NCBI GenBank assembly: GCA_002350615.1
Contig: DEFD01000031.1
Location: forward strand, 128,594-134,535
Direction of reading: 5' to 3'
Origin: Bacteroidales bacterium UBA2861
GTDB lineage: Bacteria > Bacteroidota > Bacteroidia > Bacteroidales > UBA932
DNA length: 5,942 nucleotides
Every line of letters begins with the position of its first letter. Position 1 is the first letter of the stretch. Positions 1-5,942 of the stretch are shown here, one piece after another. The notes below the pieces were generated by a model. The model saw only the letters and a list, made by a program, of their open reading frames with translations. It was not told the origin of the DNA and made no database searches. The translations under genes and the position numbers were made by a program.

Positions 1-1116
1 CGTGATGCGTCCAAACTGTTGGTTTACAAAGACAAAAAAGTTGGAGAACGGATCTTTCGGGACCTTCCCGAACTCCTTCCGGACAAGGCGCTGATGGTAT
101 TCAACGACACGAAAGTGGTTCCGGCACGCCTGCATTTTCACCGTGCAAGCGGCGCCGAGATTGAAGTTTTCTGCCTTGAACCTGTGTCCCCTGCGGAATA
201 TAATCTGGCTTTTGCCTCTAATCGGACTTGCAGTTGGAAATGCGTCATAGGCAATGCAAAACGCTGGAAAGACGATGTAATTCAGAATGATAGCATTGGT
301 TCAGGCCTCAGCGCAAAGCTCTTGCAACGGGACGGCCGTACCGGCGTCGTAGAGTTTTCCTGGAACAGCGGAGACAGCTTCTCGCAAATCCTGGAACAGT
401 GCGGCCAGGTGCCTATTCCACCTTATCTGAACCGTGAAACGGAGCAGATTGACAAAGAAAGGTATCAGACGCTCTACGCCAAAATCAAAGGTTCCGTAGC
501 AGCTCCCACCGCGGGCCTCCATTTTACTGAAGAAGTACTTAAGGCAATACGGGATAATGGCGTTGATATACAGAATGTTTGCCTTCATGTTGGCGCCGGG
601 ACTTTCTTGCCGGTCAAAACTGACAACGTGGCGGAGCATCCCATGCATAGGGAGCCGTTCAGCGTAAGTCTCTCGCTGCTCAGGAAACTCCGTGATTCTG
701 CAGGTAAGACCGTGGCCGTGGGAACTACTTCTGTCAGAACCCTGGAATCGCTCTATTATGTCGGTGTCAGCTGCATTGAAAAAGGGCATCCGGAAGATGT
801 GGGCCAATGGGATCCCTACACGCGGGACTATCCGTACAGTACCGGAGATGCTCTCGATGCCATAATACAATTCCTTGAAAAAGAAGGACTTGAATCTCTT
901 ACGGCAGGCACCAGGATAATCATAGTCCCCGGGTTCACTTTCCGTATTGTGAACCGAATGGTGACAAATTTCCATCAGCCGGAGAGTACCCTTATTCTGC
1001 TGATTTCCGCTTTTGTCGGCGGAGATTGGCGTACTATTTATAACTTTGCGTTGTCGCATGGGGTCCGTTTCCTCAGTTATGGCGACAGTTCTTTGTTGTT
1101 CAGAAAGACATTATGA
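1..1116 (+). CDS. queA: S-adenosylmethionine:tRNA ribosyltransferase-isomerase (QueA), 5'-truncated by window edge
   Basis: QueA transfers and isomerises the ribosyl moiety of S-adenosylmethionine onto preQ1-modified tRNA, giving epoxyqueuosine in the wobble position; it is cytoplasmic. The reading frame is open from base 1 and begins RDASKLLV, the conserved RDxSxLLV stretch that normally lies a few tens of residues into QueA, so the true start is upstream and the in-frame TTG at 19 is not the start. Counting R at base 1 as residue 1, family motifs follow in order: VFNDTKVVPARL (~33-44), GSVAAPTAGLHFT (~164-176), LHVGAGTFLPVK (~195-206), VAVGTTSVRTLES (~238-250), VTNFHQPESTL (~321-331) and the C-terminal FLSYGDSSLL (~357-366). 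The visible 371 residues already exceed the ~350 of the common form; extra sequence lies around residues 60-100, as I recall for a longer Bacteroidales version. The stop overlaps the next gene's start. The family is near certain; exact activity of the long form is inferred. Confidence 0.93.
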   Translation, partial: RDASKLLVYKDKKVGERIFRDLPELLPDKALMVFNDTKVVPARLHFHRASGAEIEVFCLEPVSPAEYNLAFASNRTCSWKCVIGNAKRWKDDVIQNDSIGSGLSAKLLQRDGRTGVVEFSWNSGDSFSQILEQCGQVPIPPYLNRETEQIDKERYQTLYAKIKGSVAAPTAGLHFTEEVLKAIRDNGVDIQNVCLHVGAGTFLPVKTDNVAEHPMHREPFSVSLSLLRKLRDSAGKTVAVGTTSVRTLESLYYVGVSCIEKGHPEDVGQWDPYTRDYPYSTGDALDAIIQFLEKEGLESLTAGTRIIIVPGFTFRIVNRMVTNFHQPESTLILLISAFVGGDWRTIYNFALSHGVRFLSYGDSSLLFRKTL

Positions 1117-2258
1117 TTATGGAAGATTTCGAAAATATTCAGCCATATACCGATGAAGAGGCGGTTGCAGCCCTTCAGCGGGTAGCAAGACATCCCGCCC
1201 TGCCGGTAATCAGCAAATATATCTTCCCGGAATTTCCGGTGGACACGCTCGCAAAAATGCTGCGGGAGATCAAGAGCGTTGAAGATTTCCAGTATTCCAT
1301 TGTCGCCAAGGCCGTGAATGTCATCCTGGGGAGGTCTTCCTCTGGTTTCACATTCGAAGGTGTGGAAAACCTGCGTAAGTGCGACGGCAAATTCCTCGCG
1401 ATATCGAACCATCGTGACATTATCCTCGATCCGGCCCTTACCCAGTGGATGCTGATGCTCAACAACATCCCCATGACCGAGATATGCGTGGGCAGCAATC
1501 TGCTTTCCAGCGGAATTGTCGAGGCGCTCCTGCGTTCCAACAGGATGATTACCGTTATTCGTGGCATTTCTGCAAGGGAAGTTTACCTTTCTTCCCAGGT
1601 TCTTTCCCGCTTCATCCGCAGTGAAATCTCCTCCGGAAAGAGTTCGGTATGGATAGCACAGCGGGAGGGACGTACCAAAAACGGCCTGGACATCACCGAA
1701 CAGGGACTTCTGAAGATGTTCGACATGAGCGGAGAAAAAGATTTCAGGTCCAATTTCAAGGAGCTGAACATCATTCCCATGAGCATCTCATACGAGTACG
1801 AGCCCTGTGATTCCAGAAAGGCGCGAGAGATTTACATCAAAGCCACGGAAGGCAGCTACAAGAAAAAGAAAAACGAGGATATGCACAGTATCCTGACAGG
1901 TATCCGCCAATGGAAAGGAGGAATTCATCTGACAGTAGGCAAGCCATTGACCGATAAAGAGATAACCCGCGCATCATGGTATGAGAAAAATGACCGTTAC
2001 CAGGCGATCCGCAGGATTCTGGACGAAAGGATCATTTCGGGTTACAAGCTGTGGAAAACCAACTATATGGGCTACGACCTTATGACAGGGACAACGCGTT
2101 TCGCTTCGAAATACACTCCTGAGGATCTGGAAGAATTCAAGAGATATACCGAACACAAGATCGAAAAACTTGAGCGGAAGCTGGATAAGAACGCGATCCG
2201 TGATATTTTCTGGCATATATACGGCAATCCTGTCGTCGCAAAAGAGGGCGATGCGTAA
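1113..2258 (+). CDS. PlsC/LPLAT-family 1-acyl-sn-glycerol-3-phosphate acyltransferase-like protein
   Basis: Probably an acyltransferase of the glycerophospholipid family, which moves an acyl chain onto (lyso)phosphatidate or a similar acceptor at the inner membrane. Motifs seen in the 381-residue product: block I is ISNHRDIILDP (residues 97-107), with H100 as the expected catalytic base; block III is WIAQREGRTKNG (180-191), equivalent to the phosphate-binding EGTRS motif; block IV is NIIPMSISYEYEP (219-231). The spacing in block I is H-X5-D (D106) rather than H-X4-D, with another Asp at 102. No strong transmembrane helix is evident. A charged, probably helical tail (~285-381) makes it longer than the ~240-residue classical PlsC. 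ATG 1113 overlaps the queA stop as ATGA, implying translational coupling. ATG 1119 is an equally good start, giving a product two residues shorter; neither has a Shine-Dalgarno sequence. The precise acyl acceptor cannot be read from sequence. Confidence 0.85.
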   Translation: MIMEDFENIQPYTDEEAVAALQRVARHPALPVISKYIFPEFPVDTLAKMLREIKSVEDFQYSIVAKAVNVILGRSSSGFTFEGVENLRKCDGKFLAISNHRDIILDPALTQWMLMLNNIPMTEICVGSNLLSSGIVEALLRSNRMITVIRGISAREVYLSSQVLSRFIRSEISSGKSSVWIAQREGRTKNGLDITEQGLLKMFDMSGEKDFRSNFKELNIIPMSISYEYEPCDSRKAREIYIKATEGSYKKKKNEDMHSILTGIRQWKGGIHLTVGKPLTDKEITRASWYEKNDRYQAIRRILDERIISGYKLWKTNYMGYDLMTGTTRFASKYTPEDLEEFKRYTEHKIEKLERKLDKNAIRDIFWHIYGNPVVAKEGDA

Positions 2259-2261
2259 ACT

Positions 2262-2292
2262 GTTGGTTTTTACTCAAATATGTGTATATTTG
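2262..2292 (+). promoter_or_regulatory. Bacteroidota-type promoter for the barrel/lipoprotein unit
   Basis: The -7 box TATATTTG (2285-2292) matches TAnnTTTG perfectly. GTTG at 2262-2265, 19 bases upstream, matches three of four bases of the -33 box TTTG. Transcription should start about 4-8 bases after the -7 box, near 2296-2300. This leaves a leader of only ~13-17 bases before ATG 2313 and argues against the earlier in-frame ATG at 2280. The promoter begins three bases after the acyltransferase stop; no terminator separates them, so read-through from upstream is also possible. Confidence 0.72.
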
Positions 2293-2312
2293 CATGTATT
2301 AAACGCCTTGTT

Positions 2313-3656
2313 ATGAAAAAACAATTCTTCTGCGCAGCCGCAATCCTTGTCGGTATTTCGCTATCCGCGCAGGAAAGTCTGTCCAAGCCGGACAGCCTTT
2401 CCGTGGTTCTTCCTGACACTCTGGCGGTTGCGGCACCGTCCAGTGACAGTCTCCAGGCGGTCTCAGCACAGCCGGGCGACACGCTTCAGGCCCTTGCTCC
2501 GCAGCCCGCAGATACGCTCGCAAAGGCGGTTCAGGAACCGGTCGATACTATTCAAAGTGTTCCCGCTCCGGTAGCGCCCGCAGATTCAGCGGCCGCAGCT
2601 CCCTCAGTTTCAGATGCTGGCGATTCTGCCGTCCCGGCGCCCGTAGCGGCAGTTGCAGACGAACAGACCGCAAAGCAGAGCAAGAAGCAGACTGCTTCCA
2701 AGGAAAAGAATAAAACGAAGGAGAAAAAAGAAAAAACCGACGCACAGCCGGCCGCATCGCAGTTCGCGGGCGCCGACAGCGAGTCCGATCCAGTGAAAAA
2801 AGCGGCTGAACTCGCAGCTGCAGAAGCGGAGAGGAAAGCGGCCCAGGCGGAAGCTATCAGGAAAGCGGAACGTGACGGTCGCCGTTCGGTCAAAGGCCGT
2901 CAGTACAAATACTTCAACCATATGGGGATCGGAGTCAACTTCGGTATCCTGAACGGTATCGGGGCTGATATCGCTTTTCCTTTGGGAGGCTGTTTCCAAA
3001 TCAGGGGAGGCTATTCCTTCATTCCTTCAAGTATCTCTTACAAGAAAGCGTTTGATTTGGGAGATCATGCAGTCAACGGTTCTCCGCGCTCTTTTGACAA
3101 TGTTACATTGGAAATAAAGCCCGGTGTATCCACCGCGCGTGCGTTCCTGGACTTCTTCCCCGGCCGCAGAACCCCATTCCATTTCACCGTGGGTGCTTAT
3201 TACGGCGTAGGTTCAAACAGTTTCGTCGATATAGTGGCGGATCTTCGTGGTACTCTTGATCCTGATGAATACGGTACCGCATATATCGAGTTGGAAGACA
3301 CAACGGATCCGAGCAAGACAGCACGTGTAAGTACCGACAAAAAAGGTTTCCTGAATGTTTCCTTCCGCCCCAAGCAGGAAATACGTCCCTATGTAGGTAT
3401 CGGATGGGGCAGGGGAGCAAACCTGAAACGCAGGGTGAGCGTGAGTTTCGAAATCGGTGCCATGTATGTAAAGGGCCTTGGCATCGAAGTTTACGATTAT
3501 GACAAAAAACCCCAATACATAACAAGCGGAATGACTGACGGAAAAGATTCTATTGAGAATCCTCTTTCCGGCAGGCACATGCATATCATCGATGATTTGG
3601 GTAAGTTCCCTTTCCTGCCGATGATGAAGTTCGGCATCAACGTAAGATTGTTTTAA
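2313..3656 (+). CDS. outer-membrane beta-barrel protein with a Pro/Ala/Lys-rich periplasmic N-terminal region
   Basis: No named family recognised. The 447-residue product starts MKKQFFCAAAILVGISLSAQ, a signal peptide probably cut after A19 (before Q20). Residues ~21-110 are a Pro/Ala/Ser-rich, disordered region with repeated D-S/T-L motifs; ~117-145 is Lys-rich with little structure; ~160-191 is an Ala/Glu/Lys/Arg-rich helix. From ~200 onward the sequence alternates polar and hydrophobic/aromatic residues in beta-strand fashion (GIGVNFGILNGIG, FHFTVGAYYGVG, PYVGIGWGRG, RRVSVSFEIGAMYVKGLG), ending in KFGINVRLF. A final strand with C-terminal Phe is the typical signal for outer-membrane barrel assembly, and the ~245 residues suit a small barrel of about 8-10 strands. 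ATG 2313 is chosen over ATG 2280 because the signal peptide begins there and 2280 lies upstream of the predicted transcription start. A lipoprotein gene follows after 21 bases. A role as envelope anchor is possible but only inferred. Confidence 0.8.
   Translation: MKKQFFCAAAILVGISLSAQESLSKPDSLSVVLPDTLAVAAPSSDSLQAVSAQPGDTLQALAPQPADTLAKAVQEPVDTIQSVPAPVAPADSAAAAPSVSDAGDSAVPAPVAAVADEQTAKQSKKQTASKEKNKTKEKKEKTDAQPAASQFAGADSESDPVKKAAELAAAEAERKAAQAEAIRKAERDGRRSVKGRQYKYFNHMGIGVNFGILNGIGADIAFPLGGCFQIRGGYSFIPSSISYKKAFDLGDHAVNGSPRSFDNVTLEIKPGVSTARAFLDFFPGRRTPFHFTVGAYYGVGSNSFVDIVADLRGTLDPDEYGTAYIELEDTTDPSKTARVSTDKKGFLNVSFRPKQEIRPYVGIGWGRGANLKRRVSVSFEIGAMYVKGLGIEVYDYDKKPQYITSGMTDGKDSIENPLSGRHMHIIDDLGKFPFLPMMKFGINVRLF
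2436..2567 (+). repeat. four degenerate 33-bp (11-residue) tandem repeats inside the barrel gene
   Basis: These encode residues 42-85 of the barrel protein. Four units each carry x-P/S-x-D-T/S-L/I followed by five small residues, with the Asp exactly 11 residues apart (D45, D56, D67, D78). The three clearest are QPGDTLQALAP, QPADTLAKAVQ and EPVDTIQSVPA. Looser D-S/T-L motifs lie before (D27, D35) and after (D91). At DNA level the units have diverged, so this is an old expansion or a selected protein pattern, not a fresh slippage array. Confidence 0.7.
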
Positions 3657-3677
3657 CAAACCATAAATTCAACGTAT

Positions 3678-4541
3678 ATGAAATTGTCAAGAATTACCGG
3701 TTTTGTCGCTGCTTTGGCAACGCTGACCGTTTTCGCATCTTGCGGAAAAGAAAAGAGCACGGCTTCTCTCGAAGAGACCAAGTATTTTCAGGAGGAAACC
3801 TCAATGGTATTCCCCTCCAAGGAACTCGGTTATGTCAGCGCAACTTTCCTCGGAAACGGAGAAGTTCGGATGATCAAGGAGGAACCGCCCCTGACTCCTT
3901 CCGGAGTTTCTCTTAAGAGAATTGCGTATCAGAAGGTAGTCGAAGTGTATCATTTCACTGTCAGCGGTTCCGTTTACACCCTTACTGATTTTGAAGGCAG
4001 CGCTTCATTCGATGCCCAGACTGGGGTTTTCACGATCACCAAGGACGACACTACCATTACCATCAGCAATGTCACTATCTTCCCCGCCAAGGATGTAGCT
4101 GAAGATATCCTCGGCAAACTCTGCCGCAAATGGACTGTCAGCAGGATTGACATAAACGTCAAAGACGGAGACAATCCCGCTGTCGGACGCATCTTCAATA
4201 ACGGTGACCTCTATGCAATCGGTAAATATCTGGAAGACAACGGCATAAATATCGATTCCGATGAACTCGAAGGATACTCGATCAAGAATGTTATCCTGAC
4301 CAAGACCGGTGAATTCATAGTGGATTTCGCTTCCCAGCCTTCTTATTATGGCTCATGGGATCTCAAGTCCAGTACATTCAGCTATTATTTCAAGGATAAT
4401 AGCAATGATATCCTTACGGCCGAAGCCAGCGGGTCGGTGAAATTCTCCGACGGCAAATGCTTCATCAAAGTATCCGGCGAGATCGAGGGCAGCGAGAACT
4501 ATACCTCGACCCTTGAGATAACCCTTGCTCCGGCAAAGTAA
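3678..4541 (+). CDS. putative lipoprotein, two-part, lipocalin-like C-terminal half
   Basis: A 287-residue secreted protein of no family I can name. Residues 1-21 form a signal peptide (MKLSRITGFVAALATLTVFAS) ending in a lipobox-like FASC, with C22 as the predicted lipidated cysteine; Phe at -3 is less usual than Leu. The mature N-terminus reads CGKEKS, with mixed charge and no clear acidic surface-export signal, so its side of the outer membrane is undecided. Residues ~35-135 are rich in short beta strands (VYHFTVSGSVYTLTDFEG, TITISNVTIF). A second part begins at ~138 with a helix and then a KWTVSRIDI strand, a helical insert (IGKYLEDNGINIDSDELEG), and alternating strands with GEFIVDF, GSWDLKSSTFSYYF and a final SEDS-like turn region into TSTLEITLAP. 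This 'KW... F..GEF... GsW' order resembles lipocalin-like Bacteroidota lipoproteins, but that is inference. It lies 21 bases after the barrel gene, has no promoter of its own, and a terminator follows, so the two are probably co-transcribed. Confidence 0.78.
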   Translation: MKLSRITGFVAALATLTVFASCGKEKSTASLEETKYFQEETSMVFPSKELGYVSATFLGNGEVRMIKEEPPLTPSGVSLKRIAYQKVVEVYHFTVSGSVYTLTDFEGSASFDAQTGVFTITKDDTTITISNVTIFPAKDVAEDILGKLCRKWTVSRIDINVKDGDNPAVGRIFNNGDLYAIGKYLEDNGINIDSDELEGYSIKNVILTKTGEFIVDFASQPSYYGSWDLKSSTFSYYFKDNSNDILTAEASGSVKFSDGKCFIKVSGEIEGSENYTSTLEITLAPAK

Positions 4542-4562
4542 TTCTGATACAAGGATTTGTAC

Positions 4563-4591
4563 AAAAGCGGCTCTGACGGGCCGCTTTTTTT
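4563..4591 (+). terminator. rho-independent terminator after the lipoprotein gene
   Basis: AGCGGC (4566-4571) pairs with GCCGCT (4580-4585). A T-G wobble and a C-G pair extend the stem inward to 8 bp, leaving a TGAC loop at 4574-4577. AAA at 4563-4565 can pair with the first Ts of the tail. A run of seven Ts (4585-4591) follows directly. It sits 21 bases past the lipoprotein stop and just before the next promoter, ending the barrel/lipoprotein transcript. Confidence 0.9.
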
Positions 4592-4600
4592 ATTCTCCGC

Positions 4601-4631
4601 TTTGAATTAACCGCATTTCGACGTATATTTG
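4601..4631 (+). promoter_or_regulatory. consensus Bacteroidota promoter for the isomerase-like gene
   Basis: TTTG (4601-4604), 19 bases, then TATATTTG (4624-4631) matches the -33/-7 consensus TTTG-N19-21-TAnnTTTG at every fixed position. Transcription should start around 4635-4639, about 13-17 bases before ATG 4652. The terminator 10 bases upstream isolates this gene from the preceding unit. The -7 box is identical to that of the promoter at 2262-2292 and the spacing is the same. Confidence 0.82.
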
Positions 4632-4651
4632 GTACTCATTTGAATGACGGT

Positions 4652-5860
4652 ATGATATCTATATACACTCTCACATCATCGCTTCACGACAGCATGGCCG
4701 TGGATGCCATTACGGCGGGGTTCCTTTCGGAAATCGGTCTGGATTTCGATTATAAGGGGAGCGATTTCACTTCGTTCGGAAAAGCGGGCCTGGACCTTAT
4801 TTACGTGAGGACCGGCGGTACGGAAGGCATCTTCCGTGATCTGCTTCCGTCTTTGAAAAAAGACCGGACTTTCTATCTCCTTACATCCGGAAAGAGCAAC
4901 TCTCTCGCCGCTTCGATGGAAATACTGTCCTATCTTAATCTTCACGGTTTGAAAGGGGAGATTCTGCACGGCGACGCTGAATACCTGAGGAAACGTATTT
5001 CCCTTCTGTCAAAGTTGTCAGATGTGCGTCAAAAGCTTGCAGGACAGCGTCTCGGTGTGGTTGGAGCGCCTTCGGACTGGCTCATTTCAAGCGGCTGCGA
5101 CTACGGTACGGTGCGCAGGAACCTTGGAATAGAACTGGTGGATATTCCGATGCAGAGGCTCCTTGATTCAATTGCTTCAATTCCTGAAGGGGAGTGCTCG
5201 GAATATGCGGAAATCGCCTGCAAACCGGCCTCTGAGGCCAGTGTGAGGGCATCTTTGCCCATGGCTGACAAAATTTATGTTGCATTAAAGCAAATAATTG
5301 AAAATGAAAGACTTAGCGGTCTTACAATAAGGTGTTTCGACCTTTTGACTGCAGTTCATAATACCGGCTGCCTCGCATTGGCCAGACTGAATTCCGAAGG
5401 ATATGTCGCCACCTGTGAAGGCGATGTTCCCGCGATGCTGACAATGGCCGTTTCCCGGGCTGTAAGCGGCTGCAGCGGGTTCCAGTGCAATGCATCGAAA
5501 ATGAACCCGGAAACCGGTGAAATCTTGTTTGCGCATTGTACTTTGCCTTTGTCCATGGCCAGAAGCTATAATTTCGATACGCATTTCGAATCGGGCATTG
5601 GAGTAGGCATTCACGGTGAAATTCCTGAAGGGCGTGCAACGCTGTTCAAGATTTCGCCGGACCAGAGCAGAGTTTTCGTCCATGGAGCCGAAATCCTCGG
5701 GAATTCGTACGAAGAGAATTTATGCCGCACGCAGATTCTGGTAAAAATGGATTCGCCGTCGGTCATCGTTGATTATTTTTTGAAGAATCCAATCGGCAAT
5801 CATCATGTAGTAATCCCTGGAGACCATGTGGATATGCTTACAGCTCTGTTTTCCCTTTAG
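4652..5860 (+). CDS. L-fucose isomerase-like superfamily protein, substrate unknown
   Basis: A 402-residue soluble protein without signal peptide or membrane segment, resembling conserved Bacteroidota proteins of the L-fucose/L-arabinose isomerase C-terminal-like superfamily. Such enzymes interconvert aldoses and ketoses using a divalent metal. The N-terminal half (~1-200) has a sugar-isomerase-like alpha/beta pattern (LDLIYVRTGGTEGIF, 48-62; FYLLTSGKSNSLAASMEIL, 74-92; GVVGAPSDWLISS, 135-147). The C-terminal half carries RCFDLL (227-232), CEGDVPAMLTM (255-265), LFAHCTLPL (292-300) and NPIGNHHVVIPGDH (379-392). E256, D258, H295, H384/H385 and H392 are candidate metal or catalytic residues by analogy with the Glu/Asp/His site of fucose isomerase. 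It is shorter than FucI (~590 residues), so it is not a canonical FucI. ATG 4652 is preferred to the in-frame TTG at 4640, which would lie at the very 5' end of the transcript. It appears monocistronic; no sugar transporter or kinase gene is visible nearby. The superfamily is likely, the reaction unknown. Confidence 0.78.
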   Translation: MISIYTLTSSLHDSMAVDAITAGFLSEIGLDFDYKGSDFTSFGKAGLDLIYVRTGGTEGIFRDLLPSLKKDRTFYLLTSGKSNSLAASMEILSYLNLHGLKGEILHGDAEYLRKRISLLSKLSDVRQKLAGQRLGVVGAPSDWLISSGCDYGTVRRNLGIELVDIPMQRLLDSIASIPEGECSEYAEIACKPASEASVRASLPMADKIYVALKQIIENERLSGLTIRCFDLLTAVHNTGCLALARLNSEGYVATCEGDVPAMLTMAVSRAVSGCSGFQCNASKMNPETGEILFAHCTLPLSMARSYNFDTHFESGIGVGIHGEIPEGRATLFKISPDQSRVFVHGAEILGNSYEENLCRTQILVKMDSPSVIVDYFLKNPIGNHHVVIPGDHVDMLTALFSL

Positions 5861-5942
5861 TTACGCAATTTATATTAAAACGGGAACCTGAAGCAAATAA
5901 GAACTTGAACAGCAATCGTTTTTTTTATCAACGAATTAATGT
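5861..5942. other. AT-rich intergenic end of window
   Basis: These 82 bases follow the isomerase-like stop. They contain a run of eight Ts (5919-5926), but I find no GC-rich inverted repeat in front of it to call an intrinsic terminator, and no TAnnTTTG box on either strand. Nothing else is recognised here. Confidence 0.5.

Noticed and set aside
301..1059. 252-codon open frame on the minus strand
   Set aside because: It lies wholly inside queA, whose motifs are conserved across the same bases. Its translation shows no recognisable domain and it has no promoter or ribosome site.
2280..2312. ATG 2280 as start of the barrel protein
   Set aside because: It would add 11 residues before a normal signal peptide and lies upstream of the transcription start predicted from the -7 box at 2285-2292.
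2552..2999. overlapping minus-strand open frames opposite the barrel gene linker
   Set aside because: They are by-products of the GC-rich, low-complexity Ala/Lys coding region on the + strand; their Ser/Ala- and Phe-rich translations mirror that bias.
3184..3659. two minus-strand open frames of 113 and 148 codons opposite the barrel domain
   Set aside because: The + strand frame encodes a coherent beta-barrel ending in Phe; the antisense products have no family features and overlap each other.
5285..5683. cluster of minus-strand open frames opposite the isomerase-like gene
   Set aside because: They overlap the most conserved motifs (CEGD, FAHC) of the + strand protein and overlap one another in different frames.
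5890..5926. possible terminator at the T8 run after the isomerase-like gene
   Set aside because: No stem longer than about 3 bp can be formed immediately upstream of the T run.
1..5942. CRISPR array, insertion sequence, tRNA or phage/defence genes
   Set aside because: No regularly spaced repeats, transposase motifs, terminal inverted repeats or tRNA-like folds were seen, and nearly all bases are used by five ordinary genes.

Overview
The window looks like ordinary chromosomal sequence from a member of the Bacteroidota, most likely a gut-type Bacteroidales. Four things point there. Two promoters match the Bacteroidota consensus (a -33 TTTG-like box, 19 bases, then TAnnTTTG). Purine-rich Shine-Dalgarno sequences are missing in front of every gene. 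The long form of QueA and the ~380-residue acyltransferase resemble Bacteroidales versions as I remember them. Signal peptides end in the 'SAQ' style common in this phylum. No genus can be assigned from sequence alone.

Layout, all on the + strand. (1) Bases 1-1116 are the 3' part of a queA-type gene (tRNA queuosine synthesis); its first codons lie before the window. (2) It overlaps by 4 bases (ATGA) with a PlsC/LPLAT-type acyltransferase ending at 2258, so the two are probably co-translated. (3) A promoter directly after that stop (2262-2292) starts a two-gene envelope unit: an outer-membrane beta-barrel protein with a long periplasmic Pro/Ala/Lys-rich N-terminal region (start 2313), then, 21 bases on, a lipoprotein (3678-4541). 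An intrinsic terminator at 4563-4591 closes this unit. (4) A second, consensus-perfect promoter (4601-4631) drives a protein related to the L-fucose isomerase C-terminal superfamily (4652-5860). The last 82 bases hold no recognisable gene.

The genes form three transcription modules: tRNA modification plus phospholipid acylation, an outer-membrane protein/lipoprotein pair, and a sugar-isomerase-like enzyme of unknown substrate. I see no mobile element, CRISPR array, RNA gene, phage gene or defence system, and no clear sign of a wholly new system. Points worth a second look are the altered spacing of the acyltransferase HX4D motif, the 11-residue repeats in the barrel protein's linker, the uncharacterised barrel/lipoprotein pair, the unassigned isomerase-like enzyme, and a short queA-like sequence echo at 2250-2269.
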